A stretch of DNA of 64,000 nt from Teichococcus rhizosphaerae (GTDB taxonomy: Bacteria; Pseudomonadota; Alphaproteobacteria; Acetobacterales; Acetobacteraceae): positions 17,325-81,324 of the forward strand of contig NZ_PDNU01000035.1 of NCBI RefSeq assembly GCF_002631185.1, written 5' to 3'. Shown one piece after another: positions 49,064 to 57,529 of this stretch. Position numbers and translations under genes: made by a program. Below the pieces are notes generated by a model, which did no database searches, was not told where the DNA came from, and was given only the letters and a program-made list of their open reading frames with translations. Numbering within the stretch: the first letter of the stretch is position 1; every line of letters starts with the position of its first letter.

Positions 49064-49628
49064 GGCCGCCCCGAAGGACGGCCCCGAATGCTCTGCCTAC
49101 ACATGGCAGGTGAGCGAACCGATTAGGAACATAATCCACGACGCCTGTCAACAACGACGCGGTGTTCGCTTCGTGTCCGAAGGTGGACCGTCTAAGCGTG
49201 CTTGGCAAGGCCAGATTGCCCCCCAAATCGCTGGACCTGGCGCCGAGTTGAGTTGAGGCCATCGGGCATCCGAACCGATACCTACCATCGGCTGGGGGGC
49301 ACCTCACGTAGCGCGCGAAGTTGGAGCCCCGGCGCGTGTAGCTGGCTTGGGGGTGTGGCGATGGCTTGAGGGTTGGTCCGAGACGGGAGGAGCACTCGAT
49401 ACCCCAACTTGGCCCGGTCGCCACGTCAGGAATGAATAAGGAAGTCAGGCAGTTGGACCTTGTAGACTGAAGCGGCCAAGTCCCGAGGTTTGGAGAGAAT
49501 CCGCCCTCCGGAGAGCGAGTTCTGGCCCGACCCGACCTCGGCACTCCCAAGGTTTGTCCGCCGACCTTGGCGCAACCTGTGGTTCCGGGCGCCCCCCGAC
49601 AACCAGAGAGCGAGTTTGTGGGAAGAAA
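49064..49628. other. Intergenic region, 565 bases, between defence block and tRNA-Arg
   Basis: I find no supported gene. Short frames at 49490-49735 and 49567-49749 run antisense to the tRNA exon and are discounted. The sequence directly after the tRNA 3' end shows no T-run terminator. The border between island and chromosome probably lies here. Confidence 0.5.
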
Positions 49629-49932
49629 TGGTGTCCGCGGCGGGATTCGAACCCACGGCCCCAGGATTCATCCCACTTCGGCTTTCGCCGCCGCCCCGAA
49701 GGGCGTTCGTGGTCTGGACTGTCCCTTCGCCATAGGCCGTGGCCATTAGGCGCCGCCCGTCCAGTCTCTACACCTTCCCGGCGAAAGGCCGGGCTTGGCT
49801 CGGGATTGGCAAGGCGATCAGAACGCCGAAGCTTTCCCCGACTTTGAGCGGATCCGCTGCGCGGTTTCCCATCGCAGCGCCCAGTTAAGCAAACAAGGAA
49901 TCCTGTGCTCTATCCAGCTGAGCTACGCAGAC
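49629..49932 (-). tRNA. tRNA-Arg(CCU) interrupted by a group I intron
   Basis: The exons are 49932-49896 and 49668-49629; joined, they give a 77-base tRNA with CCA encoded at 49631-49629. The acceptor stem pairs GTCTGCG with CGCGGAC (one G-T pair), the D arm reads GCTCAGCTGGATAGAGC, the anticodon stem CAGGA/TCCTG encloses the loop TTCCTAA with anticodon CCT, and the T arm contains GGGTTCGAATCCC. The intron lies between positions 36 and 37. An upstream TATGCT may be the -10 box. The 3' end faces the defence block, so the gene may mark an integration site, though a serine recombinase need not use a tRNA. Confidence 0.92.
49669..49895 (-). ncRNA. Group I (IC3-like) self-splicing intron in tRNA-Arg
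   Basis: The 227-base insert follows U36 and ends in G, as group I introns do. The conserved P7 strands are present: GAGACTGGACGGG on the minus strand (49768-49756) pairs through ACTGGAC with GTCCAGA (49722-49711). The P3-P8 stretch GCCTAATGG...CCTATGGCGAAGG resembles the Azoarcus tRNA-Ile and Agrobacterium tRNA-Arg introns. No homing endonuclease is encoded. Self-splicing activity is known for those relatives and inferred here. Confidence 0.88.
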
Positions 49933-50001
49933 AATACCATTTCCGCCGGGCAGCATAGCCCAGCGGCCCATTCTTGGGAAGCGGCGCGAAGGCGGCGCCC
50001 C

Positions 50002-52737
50002 TCAGCGAAGGGGCGCGGCCATGAGCTGGGCGATGCCGGCCAGCAGCTCCTCGGCGCGCACGGGCTTGGTGAGGGAGTGCTCCGTGCCGCATTGCGCGAT
50101 CAGCTCCCGCGCCACCTCCCGCGCATGCGCCGTCAGCACCATCACCGGCACAGCCGCATTGTGCCCGCCCAGCGCGCGGATGCGGCGGATCGCCTCCGGG
50201 CCATCCATGCCCGGCATCTCCAGGTCCATCAGGATCAGGTCGAAGCGCCCGGCCATGGCGGCGGCCACGGCCTGGGCCCCGTCCCGGGCCTCCGTCACCC
50301 GCAGCCCGGCGGCCTGCAACTGCAGCCGCACGATCTCGCGGTTCACGCCGTTGTCCTCGGCGAGCAGCACATGGCCACGCAGCCGCACGCGCGGGGGCGG
50401 GGGGGGCGGCGCCGGCGGCGCGCCCTCCAGCAGCGGCGCCAGCCCCCGCAGCAGGGCGCCGAACCGCACCGGCCGGGGCAGGGTGAAGCCGTCCCGCTCG
50501 CCCGGCTGGCCGGCGGCGCAGAGCCGGATGCAGGGAACATCCCGCGGCAACCGCGCCGCCGGAATGGCGCGGTCCGCCACCACATGGTCGAAGCGTGCCC
50601 CGCGCGGCCATTCCGCCTCCGGGCCGCATACCGTGACACCGAGGCCAAGCTCGCGCAGCCTCTCGGCCAGCAGGGCGCGGCCTGGCGCCTCCAGCAACAG
50701 CAGCGAGGCGCCAGGCCGCGCCCGCGGCAGGGGCGGCGGCGCCTCGACGCGCGGCAGCGGCACCTGGCACCAGAAGGTGGAGCCCGCCCCCGGCGCCGTT
50801 TCCACGCCGATCTGCCCGCCCATCAGCTCGACCAGCTGCCGCGCGATCGGCAGCCCGAGGCCACTGCCGCCATAAACGCGGGCGACGGAGCTGTCGCCCT
50901 GCGCGAAGCGCTCGAAGATCCGCGCCACGCTGCCGGCATCGAGCCCCGGCCCGGTGTCGGTGACGCGCAGCCGCAGCAGCTGGTCCGCCTCCTCGCGCAG
51001 CGACACCACCACGGAGCCCTGCGGGGTGAACTTCACCGCGTTGCCCAGCAGGTTCAGCAGCACCTGCGAGAAGCGCGTCGGGTCGCCCAGGCGCCGGCCG
51101 CGCAGCCAGGGCGGCATGTCCAGCGCCAGCTCGATCCCCTTTTCCTGCGCCGCCGGGGCCAGGAGGTCGAGCATGTCCTCCACCACCTCCTCCAACACGA
51201 AGGGGATGCGCTCCAGCTCCAGCCGGCCGGCCTCCAGCCGCGTGCTGTCCAGCAGGTCGTTGACCACCGAGAGCAGCAGACCGGCGGATTTCTGCGCCAC
51301 CTGGGCATAGCGCCGCTGCAGCGGGGTGAGCGGCGTTTCCAGCAGCAGGGCGGTCATGCCGCTCACGCCGTTCAGCGGCGTGCGGATCTCGTGGCTCACC
51401 GTGGCCATGAACTCGGACTTGGCGCGGCTCGCCTCCTCCGCGCCGCGCCGCGCCGCCTCCTGCGCCCGGGCCAGGGCATGGAAGTCGGTCGTGTCGCTCT
51501 GCACCACCACCCAGCGCCGCGTCCCGCCTGCCCCCGGCGCGGCCGGCACGGGCGCCAGATGGGTGCGCAGCCAGCAGGGGGTGCCATCCTTGCGCCGGGC
51601 GGCGAGCTCCGACACGCCGCCCTGCCCCTGGCGCATGGCCTGGGTCAGGGGCCGCACCCCGCGGGCGAGGGCGGCGGGGCGCAGCAGGGCCCGCACGCCC
51701 CGCCGGCGCAGCTCCTCCGCCGTGAAGCCGGTGATGGCGGTGAAGGCCGGATTGGCCCAGAGCAGGCGCGGCGCCTCGGGCGGCCCTTCCAGCAGCAGCA
51801 CGCCGCAGCTCGCCGCCTCCACCGCGCTGCGCAGCTGGGCGTTCATCGCCCGCAGCGCGGCGGCCTCGCGCTCGGCCAGCACCTCGTCGGTGATGTCGCG
51901 CAGGATGACGGCGTGGCCGCCCCCCTCCACGGGCAGGATCCGCACGGCGAGCCAGGCCTCGCGCGCGACCTCGCCCTGCCAGCTCAGCGGCTGCGGCGTG
52001 TCGCGCATGGCGCGCCAGTAGCGGAGGGCAGCCCTGCCCCGGCCCAGCGCGCCCAGTTCGCCCAGCCAGCGCAGCACCGCGGTGCCGGGCGCGCTGCGCA
52101 ACAGGAGCCGGTTCTTGGACAGGCCGGACAGGGTGAAGAACCGGTCGTTCACCAGGGCCAGCCCGCCCTGGTCGTTCAGCACCGCCACGCCCTCCGGCAG
52201 GCTCTCCAGCAGGCCGTCGAAGCTGACCGAGTAGAGGTAGAGGCGGTTCTCGGCCATCATCAGCCGGCGGCGCTGCTGCAACAGCGTGGCCGCCACCTCC
52301 GCCAGCGCCGCCAGGGCCGCCCGCTGCTGCGCGGTGGGCCTGATCCCGCCCGCTCCCAGCACGCAAAGGGCGCCGAGCGGCGCGGCGGGGCGGCGCGGCC
52401 CGCAGCCGGGCTCGCGCAGCACCAGGGCCAGGCCATCCTCCGGATCATCCCCGGGGCCGGCCTCCCGCGGGCCGGCCTCCCACCCCTCGCAGGCGGCGCT
52501 GCCCAGCGCCACGGCCCGCGCCTCCGCCGCCGGGCGCGGCGGCCCGGCCCAGGCCTTGCGGTACATCTCGCCCTTTGGCCCCAGCAGCAGGATGGCGGCG
52601 GCCTCGCCCTCCAGCATGGCCCGCGCCGCCTCCGCCAGCCCGTCGAACTCCGGCTCGCGCGCGGCGGCCACCAGCGGCAGGGCGCGCAGCCCCGCCAGCA
52701 GAGCGGCCTCCCGCGGATTGAGCGGGGCTATGATCAT
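50002..52737 (-). CDS. Hybrid sensor histidine kinase / response regulator
   Basis: The 911-residue soluble protein has a GAF-like region (about 20-150), two PAS regions (about 165-285 and 300-415), a HisKA domain with H449 in MATVSHEIRTPLNG, and an ATPase domain with the N box NLLGNAVKF (about 562-570) and G1/G2 boxes (VTDTGPG, GSGLGL). A degenerate receiver-like segment (680-770) precedes a true receiver with D838 in LILMDLEMPGMDG. No membrane segment is seen, so it senses an internal signal. It belongs to the host chromosome and starts the core region after the tRNA. Its stimulus is unknown. Confidence 0.92.
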   Translation of the reverse strand: MIIAPLNPREAALLAGLRALPLVAAAREPEFDGLAEAARAMLEGEAAAILLLGPKGEMYRKAWAGPPRPAAEARAVALGSAACEGWEAGPREAGPGDDPEDGLALVLREPGCGPRRPAAPLGALCVLGAGGIRPTAQQRAALAALAEVAATLLQQRRRLMMAENRLYLYSVSFDGLLESLPEGVAVLNDQGGLALVNDRFFTLSGLSKNRLLLRSAPGTAVLRWLGELGALGRGRAALRYWRAMRDTPQPLSWQGEVAREAWLAVRILPVEGGGHAVILRDITDEVLAEREAAALRAMNAQLRSAVEAASCGVLLLEGPPEAPRLLWANPAFTAITGFTAEELRRRGVRALLRPAALARGVRPLTQAMRQGQGGVSELAARRKDGTPCWLRTHLAPVPAAPGAGGTRRWVVVQSDTTDFHALARAQEAARRGAEEASRAKSEFMATVSHEIRTPLNGVSGMTALLLETPLTPLQRRYAQVAQKSAGLLLSVVNDLLDSTRLEAGRLELERIPFVLEEVVEDMLDLLAPAAQEKGIELALDMPPWLRGRRLGDPTRFSQVLLNLLGNAVKFTPQGSVVVSLREEADQLLRLRVTDTGPGLDAGSVARIFERFAQGDSSVARVYGGSGLGLPIARQLVELMGGQIGVETAPGAGSTFWCQVPLPRVEAPPPLPRARPGASLLLLEAPGRALLAERLRELGLGVTVCGPEAEWPRGARFDHVVADRAIPAARLPRDVPCIRLCAAGQPGERDGFTLPRPVRFGALLRGLAPLLEGAPPAPPPPPPRVRLRGHVLLAEDNGVNREIVRLQLQAAGLRVTEARDGAQAVAAAMAGRFDLILMDLEMPGMDGPEAIRRIRALGGHNAAVPVMVLTAHAREVARELIAQCGTEHSLTKPVRAEELLAGIAQLMAAPLR

Positions 52738-53042
52738 GCGGGCCTGCTCCCCGACCGGAACGCCCTGAACCCGGTTCCACTGACCACGGCTTCATCAATC
52801 CGGCTGACCGTCCCGCCCTGGCGGGAGGTCCGGGCCCGCGGCTCTGGCGGGGCATGGAAAGGCGGGGGGCCTTTTCCGCCATGACGAATCATGCCCCTTG
52901 TCCAACGCTTATACGGACATCTCCCATCCGTTCCAATCCGTGCCGAACCGCCGCGCGGGTGGAATCCGCCGCCGCCGCGCCCACCGCCCCGCCCACCGCC
53001 CCGCCCACTGCGCCGCCACGCCTGGAGGGGCGGGCGCGGCGC
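52738..53042. other. Intergenic region between sensor kinase and iminopeptidase genes
   Basis: No gene is supported in these 305 bases. It contains the kinase promoter (leftward) and the end of the iminopeptidase transcript. CACCGCCCCGCC recurs in tandem around 52980-53008. Confidence 0.5.
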
Positions 53043-53993
53043 TCAGCCGAAGCGGCGGAACCGCTCCACCGCCGCCACCAGCGAGACCCGCACCCCGGGC
53101 TCCAGCGCCGAGTGGCCGGCATCGGGCACCACCGTCAGGCGGGCGCGCGGCCAGGCGGCGGCGAGGTCGAAGGCGCTCTCGGCGGGGCAGACCATGTCGT
53201 AGCGCCCCTGCACGATCTCGGCGGGCAGGTGGGCGATGCGGTCCATCCCGCCGAGCAGGCCCTCGGGCGGCAGGAACAGGTCGTGGGCGAAGTAGTGCGC
53301 CTCGATCCGCGCCAGGCCCAGCGCGGTGCGGTCCTGGGCGAAGCTCGCCACCGTCTCGGGGCTCGGCATCAGGGTGCTGCACAGCCCCTCATACTGGCTC
53401 CAGGCGCGCGCGGCGGCGAAGTGCACCTGCGGGTCCGGGTCGGTCAGGCGCTTCAGGTAGGCGCCCAGCAGATCGCCCCGCTCGGCCTCGGGGATGTGCT
53501 CGGCGAATTGCGCCCAGGCATCGGGGAAGACGCGGCGCAGCCCGTAGAGGAACCACTCCACCTCCCGCGCCCGGCCGAGGAAGACGCCGCGCAGCACGCA
53601 GCCCAGCACCCGCCCGGGGTGCGCCTGGGCATAGGCCAGCGCCAGGGTGCTGCCCCAGGAGCCGCCGAACAGCAGCCAGCGCTCGATGCCGAGGAAGCGG
53701 CGCAGCGCCTCGATGTCGGCCACCAGGTCGGGGGTGGTGTTGCCGGCCAGCTCGCCGAGCGGCCGGGAGCGGCCGGAGCCGCGCTGGTCGAAGATGACGA
53801 CGCGCCAGTGGCCGGGGTCGAAGAAGCGGCGGTGCACCGCCCCCGCCCCCGCCCCTGGCCCGCCATGCAGGAACAGCACCGGCTGGCCACGGGGATTGCC
53901 CACCTGCTCCCAGTACATGACGTGCCCGGCCGAAAGCGGCAGCAGGCCGGTCTCATAGGGCGCGATATCGGGGAACAGGTCGCCGCGGGGCAT
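53043..53993 (-). CDS. pip: Proline iminopeptidase
   Basis: The 316-residue enzyme is an alpha/beta hydrolase of the S33 family. HGGPG at 43-47 forms the oxyanion hole, GGSWGS (residues 110-115) holds the nucleophile S112, and DMVCPA and DAGHSA near the end hold the Asp and His. The family removes N-terminal proline from peptides in the cytoplasm. The length and motif order match the alphaproteobacterial enzyme. It stands alone between two divergent genes. Confidence 0.92.
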   Translation of the reverse strand: MPRGDLFPDIAPYETGLLPLSAGHVMYWEQVGNPRGQPVLFLHGGPGAGAGAVHRRFFDPGHWRVVIFDQRGSGRSRPLGELAGNTTPDLVADIEALRRFLGIERWLLFGGSWGSTLALAYAQAHPGRVLGCVLRGVFLGRAREVEWFLYGLRRVFPDAWAQFAEHIPEAERGDLLGAYLKRLTDPDPQVHFAAARAWSQYEGLCSTLMPSPETVASFAQDRTALGLARIEAHYFAHDLFLPPEGLLGGMDRIAHLPAEIVQGRYDMVCPAESAFDLAAAWPRARLTVVPDAGHSALEPGVRVSLVAAVERFRRFG

Positions 53994-54105
53994 GGGCGAT
54001 GTTTGGCGCGCCGGCGGCGCCCGTGCAACACCATGAGGGGAGCGGCGTAACGTTTGCGCGTGTCATCCCCTTCGCGCCGGGCCGCTTCGTGCCTAGCTTG
54101 GCGGG

Positions 54106-54897
54106 ATGGCGACTTCCTCTTCCCCGGGCTCCCCCTCGGCCGGCTCACCTTCGGCCGGCTCCAAGACCGGCGGCGCGCCGGGCGGGCTCCGCTGCGCCGT
54201 CTGCGGCGGCGAAAGCCGGCAGCCCCCCTTCCGCCCCACGCCGCCCGAGCAGGCGCCGGACCTCGATCTGCGCCCCGGCGAGCCGCTGCGCGGCACGATG
54301 GGCCGCTGGCTGCAGCAATGCCCGCACTGCGCCTATGCCGCGCCGGATATCGGCCGCGCCCACCCGGCGGCGGCGGATGCGGTGGCGGCGGCGCCGTTCC
54401 GCGCGCTGATCGCCGACACCAGCCACCCGCCCCTGGCCCGCCGCTTCCTGGCCTGGGCGCATGTGCTGGAGGAGACGGGCGCGCTGCACGCCGCCGCCGA
54501 GGCCACGCTGCACGCCGCCTGGGTGGCCGACGACATGAACCGCCCCGAGCTGGCCGCGAGCTGGCGGCAGGAGGCGGTGGCGCTGTGGCGCGGCGGCCCG
54601 GCGCTGGACGCGGAGCAGTCGGTGCGGGTGATCGACGCGCTGCGCCGCTCCGAGGCCTGGGAGGACGCCGCCGCTGCCGCCGAGGCGCTGGCCGGCTCCG
54701 GCCCGCCCGATGCGGTGGCGCAGGTGGTGGCGCTGGAGCGGCGGCTGATCGCGGAGCGGGACACGGGCCGGCACACCATGGCGAGCGCCCTGCCGCCGCC
54801 CTCCCGGCGGCCGCACGTGTCGCACCAGAAGGTGGGCCGCGCGCCCGCCCCGGGCGGCTTCTGGGCCAGGCTGCGCCGGCTGTTCGGCGGCGGCTGA
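54106..54897 (+). CDS. Zinc-ribbon protein of unknown function
   Basis: The 263-residue product has a Ser/Pro/Gly-rich start, then CAVCGGES and CPHCAYAA (about residues 30-75), two pairs of cysteines of a DUF2225-like zinc ribbon. The rest is helical and Ala-rich, with tetratricopeptide-like stretches (LARRFLAWAHVLEETGALHA, RPELAASWRQEAVALW). It ends in a basic tail. The start ATG 54106 is the first with a fitting frame. It may be a scaffold protein; function unknown. Confidence 0.65.
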   Translation: MATSSSPGSPSAGSPSAGSKTGGAPGGLRCAVCGGESRQPPFRPTPPEQAPDLDLRPGEPLRGTMGRWLQQCPHCAYAAPDIGRAHPAAADAVAAAPFRALIADTSHPPLARRFLAWAHVLEETGALHAAAEATLHAAWVADDMNRPELAASWRQEAVALWRGGPALDAEQSVRVIDALRRSEAWEDAAAAAEALAGSGPPDAVAQVVALERRLIAERDTGRHTMASALPPPSRRPHVSHQKVGRAPAPGGFWARLRRLFGGG

Positions 54898-54943
54898 GGA
54901 AGGACGCGGAAGGGCTTGCATCCCGTGCCGATCCGCCGCATTG

Positions 54944-54964
54944 GAACTTTATAACATAGCATTG
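54944..54964. promoter_or_regulatory. A/T-rich element before the zinc-binding protein, Zur-like
   Basis: The sequence CTTTATAACATAGCATTG lies about 10 bases before the ZnuA-like start in an otherwise GC-rich region. Its TATAAC/TATG arms loosely fit the Zur operator of alphaproteobacteria. The match is weak and the role is inferred from the gene it precedes. Confidence 0.3.
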
Positions 54965-54973
54965 GGATTCCTC

Positions 54974-55915
54974 ATGCAGCGCCGCGCCCTGCTCGCCTTG
55001 TCCCTGTCCCTGCCCTGGATCGGCCACGCGGCCCGGGCGCAGCCGGCCGCCATCCTGCCGGTGGTCGCCTCCTTTTCCATCCTGGGCGACATGGCGCGGC
55101 AGATCGGGGGCGATGCGGTTTCGGTGCATGTCATCGCCGGGCCGGACGTGGATGCCCACAGCTTCCAGCCCCGCCCCTCGGACGCGCAGGCGCTGCGGGG
55201 CGCGAGGCTGCTGGTGCGCAACGGGCTGGGCTTCGACGCCTGGGTGGACCGGCTGGCCCGCTCGGCCGGCTATGCCGGCCCGGTGGCGACCGCCACCGAG
55301 GGGCTGGCGCCGCGCACGATGAGGGCGGCCAGCGGGCATGGGCATGGCCACGCGCATGACCACGGCCATGGCGGGCAGGAGGCGGCCGACCCGCATGCCT
55401 GGCAGGACCTGCGGCATGGCCGGCATTACGCGGGCGTCATCGCCGAGGCCCTGGCCGTGGCCGACCCGGCCCGCGCCGAGGACTACCGCGCGCGCGGCGC
55501 GGCCTACCAGGCGCGGCTCGCGGCGCTCGACGCATGGGTACGCGCCGAGATCGCGGCCGTGCCGGAAGCGCGGCGCAAGGTGGTGACCAGCCACGACGCC
55601 TTCGGCTACTTCGCAGCCGCCTATGGGGTGCGCTTCCTGGCGCCGCAGGGCATCAGCACCGAGGCCGAACCTTCCGCGGCCCAGGTGGCGCGGCTGATCC
55701 GCACGCTGAAGGCGGAGAAGATCACCGCCGTCTTCCTGGAGAACATGGCCAACCCGGCGACGCTGCGCCGCCTCGCCGCCGAGGCGGGCGTCACGGTGCG
55801 GGGCCGGCTCTACGCGGACGCGCTCTCGCCGCCGGGCGGCCCCGCGCCGGACTACGAGGCGATGTTCCGCCACAATGTCGGGCTGCTGGTGCCGGCCATG
55901 CGCGGCGCGGACTGA
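54974..55915 (+). CDS. znuA: Zinc ABC transporter substrate-binding protein (ZnuA-like)
   Basis: The 313-residue precursor has a signal peptide (residues 1-22, MQRRALLALSLSLPWIGHAA). The mature part contains the cluster A-I metal-binding layout: DVDAHSFQPRPSD, a His-rich loop (HGHGHAHDHGHGG at about 120-133), PHAWQDLRHGRHY and VVTSHDAFGYFA. It should bind zinc in the periplasm and feed a permease. No znuB or znuC is adjacent, so the transporter genes lie elsewhere. Start ATG 54974 is preferred over 54941 because the signal peptide begins there. Confidence 0.88.
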   Translation: MQRRALLALSLSLPWIGHAARAQPAAILPVVASFSILGDMARQIGGDAVSVHVIAGPDVDAHSFQPRPSDAQALRGARLLVRNGLGFDAWVDRLARSAGYAGPVATATEGLAPRTMRAASGHGHGHAHDHGHGGQEAADPHAWQDLRHGRHYAGVIAEALAVADPARAEDYRARGAAYQARLAALDAWVRAEIAAVPEARRKVVTSHDAFGYFAAAYGVRFLAPQGISTEAEPSAAQVARLIRTLKAEKITAVFLENMANPATLRRLAAEAGVTVRGRLYADALSPPGGPAPDYEAMFRHNVGLLVPAMRGAD

Positions 55916-55960
55916 GGGAGGCCAGGAGGGGCCAAGGCGGGGGGGGGGGTTGCCGCCCCC

Positions 55961-56308
55961 TCACTCCACCGGCAGGAAGATGAACACCACCGCCGCCACC
56001 AGGCAGAGCATGGCGGCGATGTAGGTCCAGCGCAGCGGCTCCCCTAGCACGGCGACGGAAAACACGCCGAACACCATCAGCGTGATCACCTCCTGCATCA
56101 CCTTGAGCTGCTGCCCCGTATAGGGGCCGTAGCCCAGCCGGTTGGCGGGCACCGCCAGGCAGTACTCGAAGAAGGCGATGCCCCAGCTGATCAGCACCGC
56201 CATCCAGAGCGGCCAGGAAGGCTGCTTCAGGTGGCCGTACCAGGCCCAGGTCATCAGGATGTTGGAGCCGACCAGGAGCAGGGGCGGCCAGAGCAGGGCT
56301 GTGTTCAT
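55961..56308 (-). CDS. Small DMT-superfamily membrane protein (DUF486)
   Basis: The 115-residue protein has four membrane segments (about 5-22, 31-50, 70-88 and 95-112). The sequence QPSWPLWMAVLISWGIAFFEY and VPANRLGYG-type stretch is the pattern of the DUF486 family, a short relative of drug/metabolite transporters. Transport has not been proven for it. It faces away from accD and stands alone. Confidence 0.85.
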   Translation of the reverse strand: MNTALLWPPLLLVGSNILMTWAWYGHLKQPSWPLWMAVLISWGIAFFEYCLAVPANRLGYGPYTGQQLKVMQEVITLMVFGVFSVAVLGEPLRWTYIAAMLCLVAAVVFIFLPVE

Positions 56309-56443
56309 CGGGAAACCATCGGCGGTTCGGAAGCGCGCATCTTATGGCTCCGCCCGGGGTCCGGCGGCCATCCCCCTTGCCTTCCGGGCATGGCAGGCCC
56401 TACCACGCCCCCTTCCGCCAGAATTCAGCCAGAGAGGGTCCGC

Positions 56444-57529
56444 ATGAACTGGATCAGCGAATGGGCGCTGCCGAAGATCCAGACATGGCTCGGCCGCAAG
56501 GAGGTGCCGGACAACCTCTGGCACAAATGCCCGGCCTGCGAGCAGATGATCTTCCACCGCGACCTGGAGCGGTCGCTGCATGTCTGCACGCATTGCGGCC
56601 ACCACATGCGCATCCCGGCGATGAAGCGGGCGGAATACACGCTCGACCCCGGCTTCCAGCGCATCGAGCTGCCGAAATCCCCCGCCGACCCGCTGCGCTT
56701 CCGCGACCAGCGCAAATACGCGGACCGGCTGAAGGAGGCGCAGGCCAGGTCGGCCATGGATGACGCGGTGGTGGTGGCGCATGGCGCCATCGAGGGCCGC
56801 CGCGCCGTCATCGCCGCCTTCGAGTTCGGCTTCATGGGCGGCTCCATGAGCCCGGGCGTGGGCGAGGCCATCGTCACCGCCGCCAAGCTGGCCGTGCTGC
56901 AGGACGCGCCGCTGATCGTGTTCACCGCCTCGGGCGGGGCCCGCATGCAGGAAGGCGCGCTGAGCCTGATGCAGATGCCGCGCACCGTCATCGCGGCGCA
57001 GATGGTGAAGGAGGCGGGGCTGCCCTTCATCGTCGTGCTGTGCGACCCGACGACGGGCGGCGTCACCGCCTCCTTCGCCATGCTGGGCGACATCCAGATC
57101 GCCGAGCCGGGCGCCATGATCGGCTTCGCCGGCGCCCGCGTCATCGAGCAGACGGTGCGCGAGAAGCTGCCCGAGGGCTTCCAGCGCGCCGAGTACCTGC
57201 TGGAGCACGGCATCCTGGACATGGTGGTGAAGCGCGGCGCCATGCGCGAGACGCTGGCGCGGCTGATCAGCCTGCTGCGCGAGCCGCTGCTGGAGCCCGC
57301 CGCCCTTTCCGCCGGACCGGACGCGCCGGCCGGGCCCGAGGCCACGCCCGCGGCCGCGCCGGGCGCCGCCGCCGGCACCGCTCCGGCAGCCGCGGCCGGA
57401 AGCGTGCCCGGGGCCGCGGCGCCCGGCGCGGCGCCCGGCGCGGCGCCCGGTGCGGCGCCAGGAACCGCGGCGGGAGCCGCCAAGCCCTCCGCTTCCGCAG
57501 CCCCGCCGAAGCCGGCCTCCGCCGCGTGA
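56444..57529 (+). CDS. accD: Acetyl-CoA carboxylase carboxyltransferase subunit beta
   Basis: The 361-residue protein has the zinc finger of AccD at C29/C32/C48/C51 (CPACEQM and CTHCGHH) and the carboxyltransferase core with GFMGGSMSPGVGEA and VFTASGGARMQEG. With AccA it transfers the carboxyl group from biotin to acetyl-CoA in fatty acid synthesis. Unlike typical AccD of about 290 residues, a Pro/Ala/Gly-rich tail of about 70 residues follows (from about 288), built from short repeats. The stop overlaps the folC start as GTGA, the usual accD-folC pairing of alphaproteobacteria. Confidence 0.95.
   Translation: MNWISEWALPKIQTWLGRKEVPDNLWHKCPACEQMIFHRDLERSLHVCTHCGHHMRIPAMKRAEYTLDPGFQRIELPKSPADPLRFRDQRKYADRLKEAQARSAMDDAVVVAHGAIEGRRAVIAAFEFGFMGGSMSPGVGEAIVTAAKLAVLQDAPLIVFTASGGARMQEGALSLMQMPRTVIAAQMVKEAGLPFIVVLCDPTTGGVTASFAMLGDIQIAEPGAMIGFAGARVIEQTVREKLPEGFQRAEYLLEHGILDMVVKRGAMRETLARLISLLREPLLEPAALSAGPDAPAGPEATPAAAPGAAAGTAPAAAAGSVPGAAAPGAAPGAAPGAAPGTAAGAAKPSASAAPPKPASAA

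Noticed and set aside
49795..52884. 1029-codon plus-strand open frame
   Set aside because: Antisense to the sensor kinase and to the tRNA; His/Gln-rich shadow.
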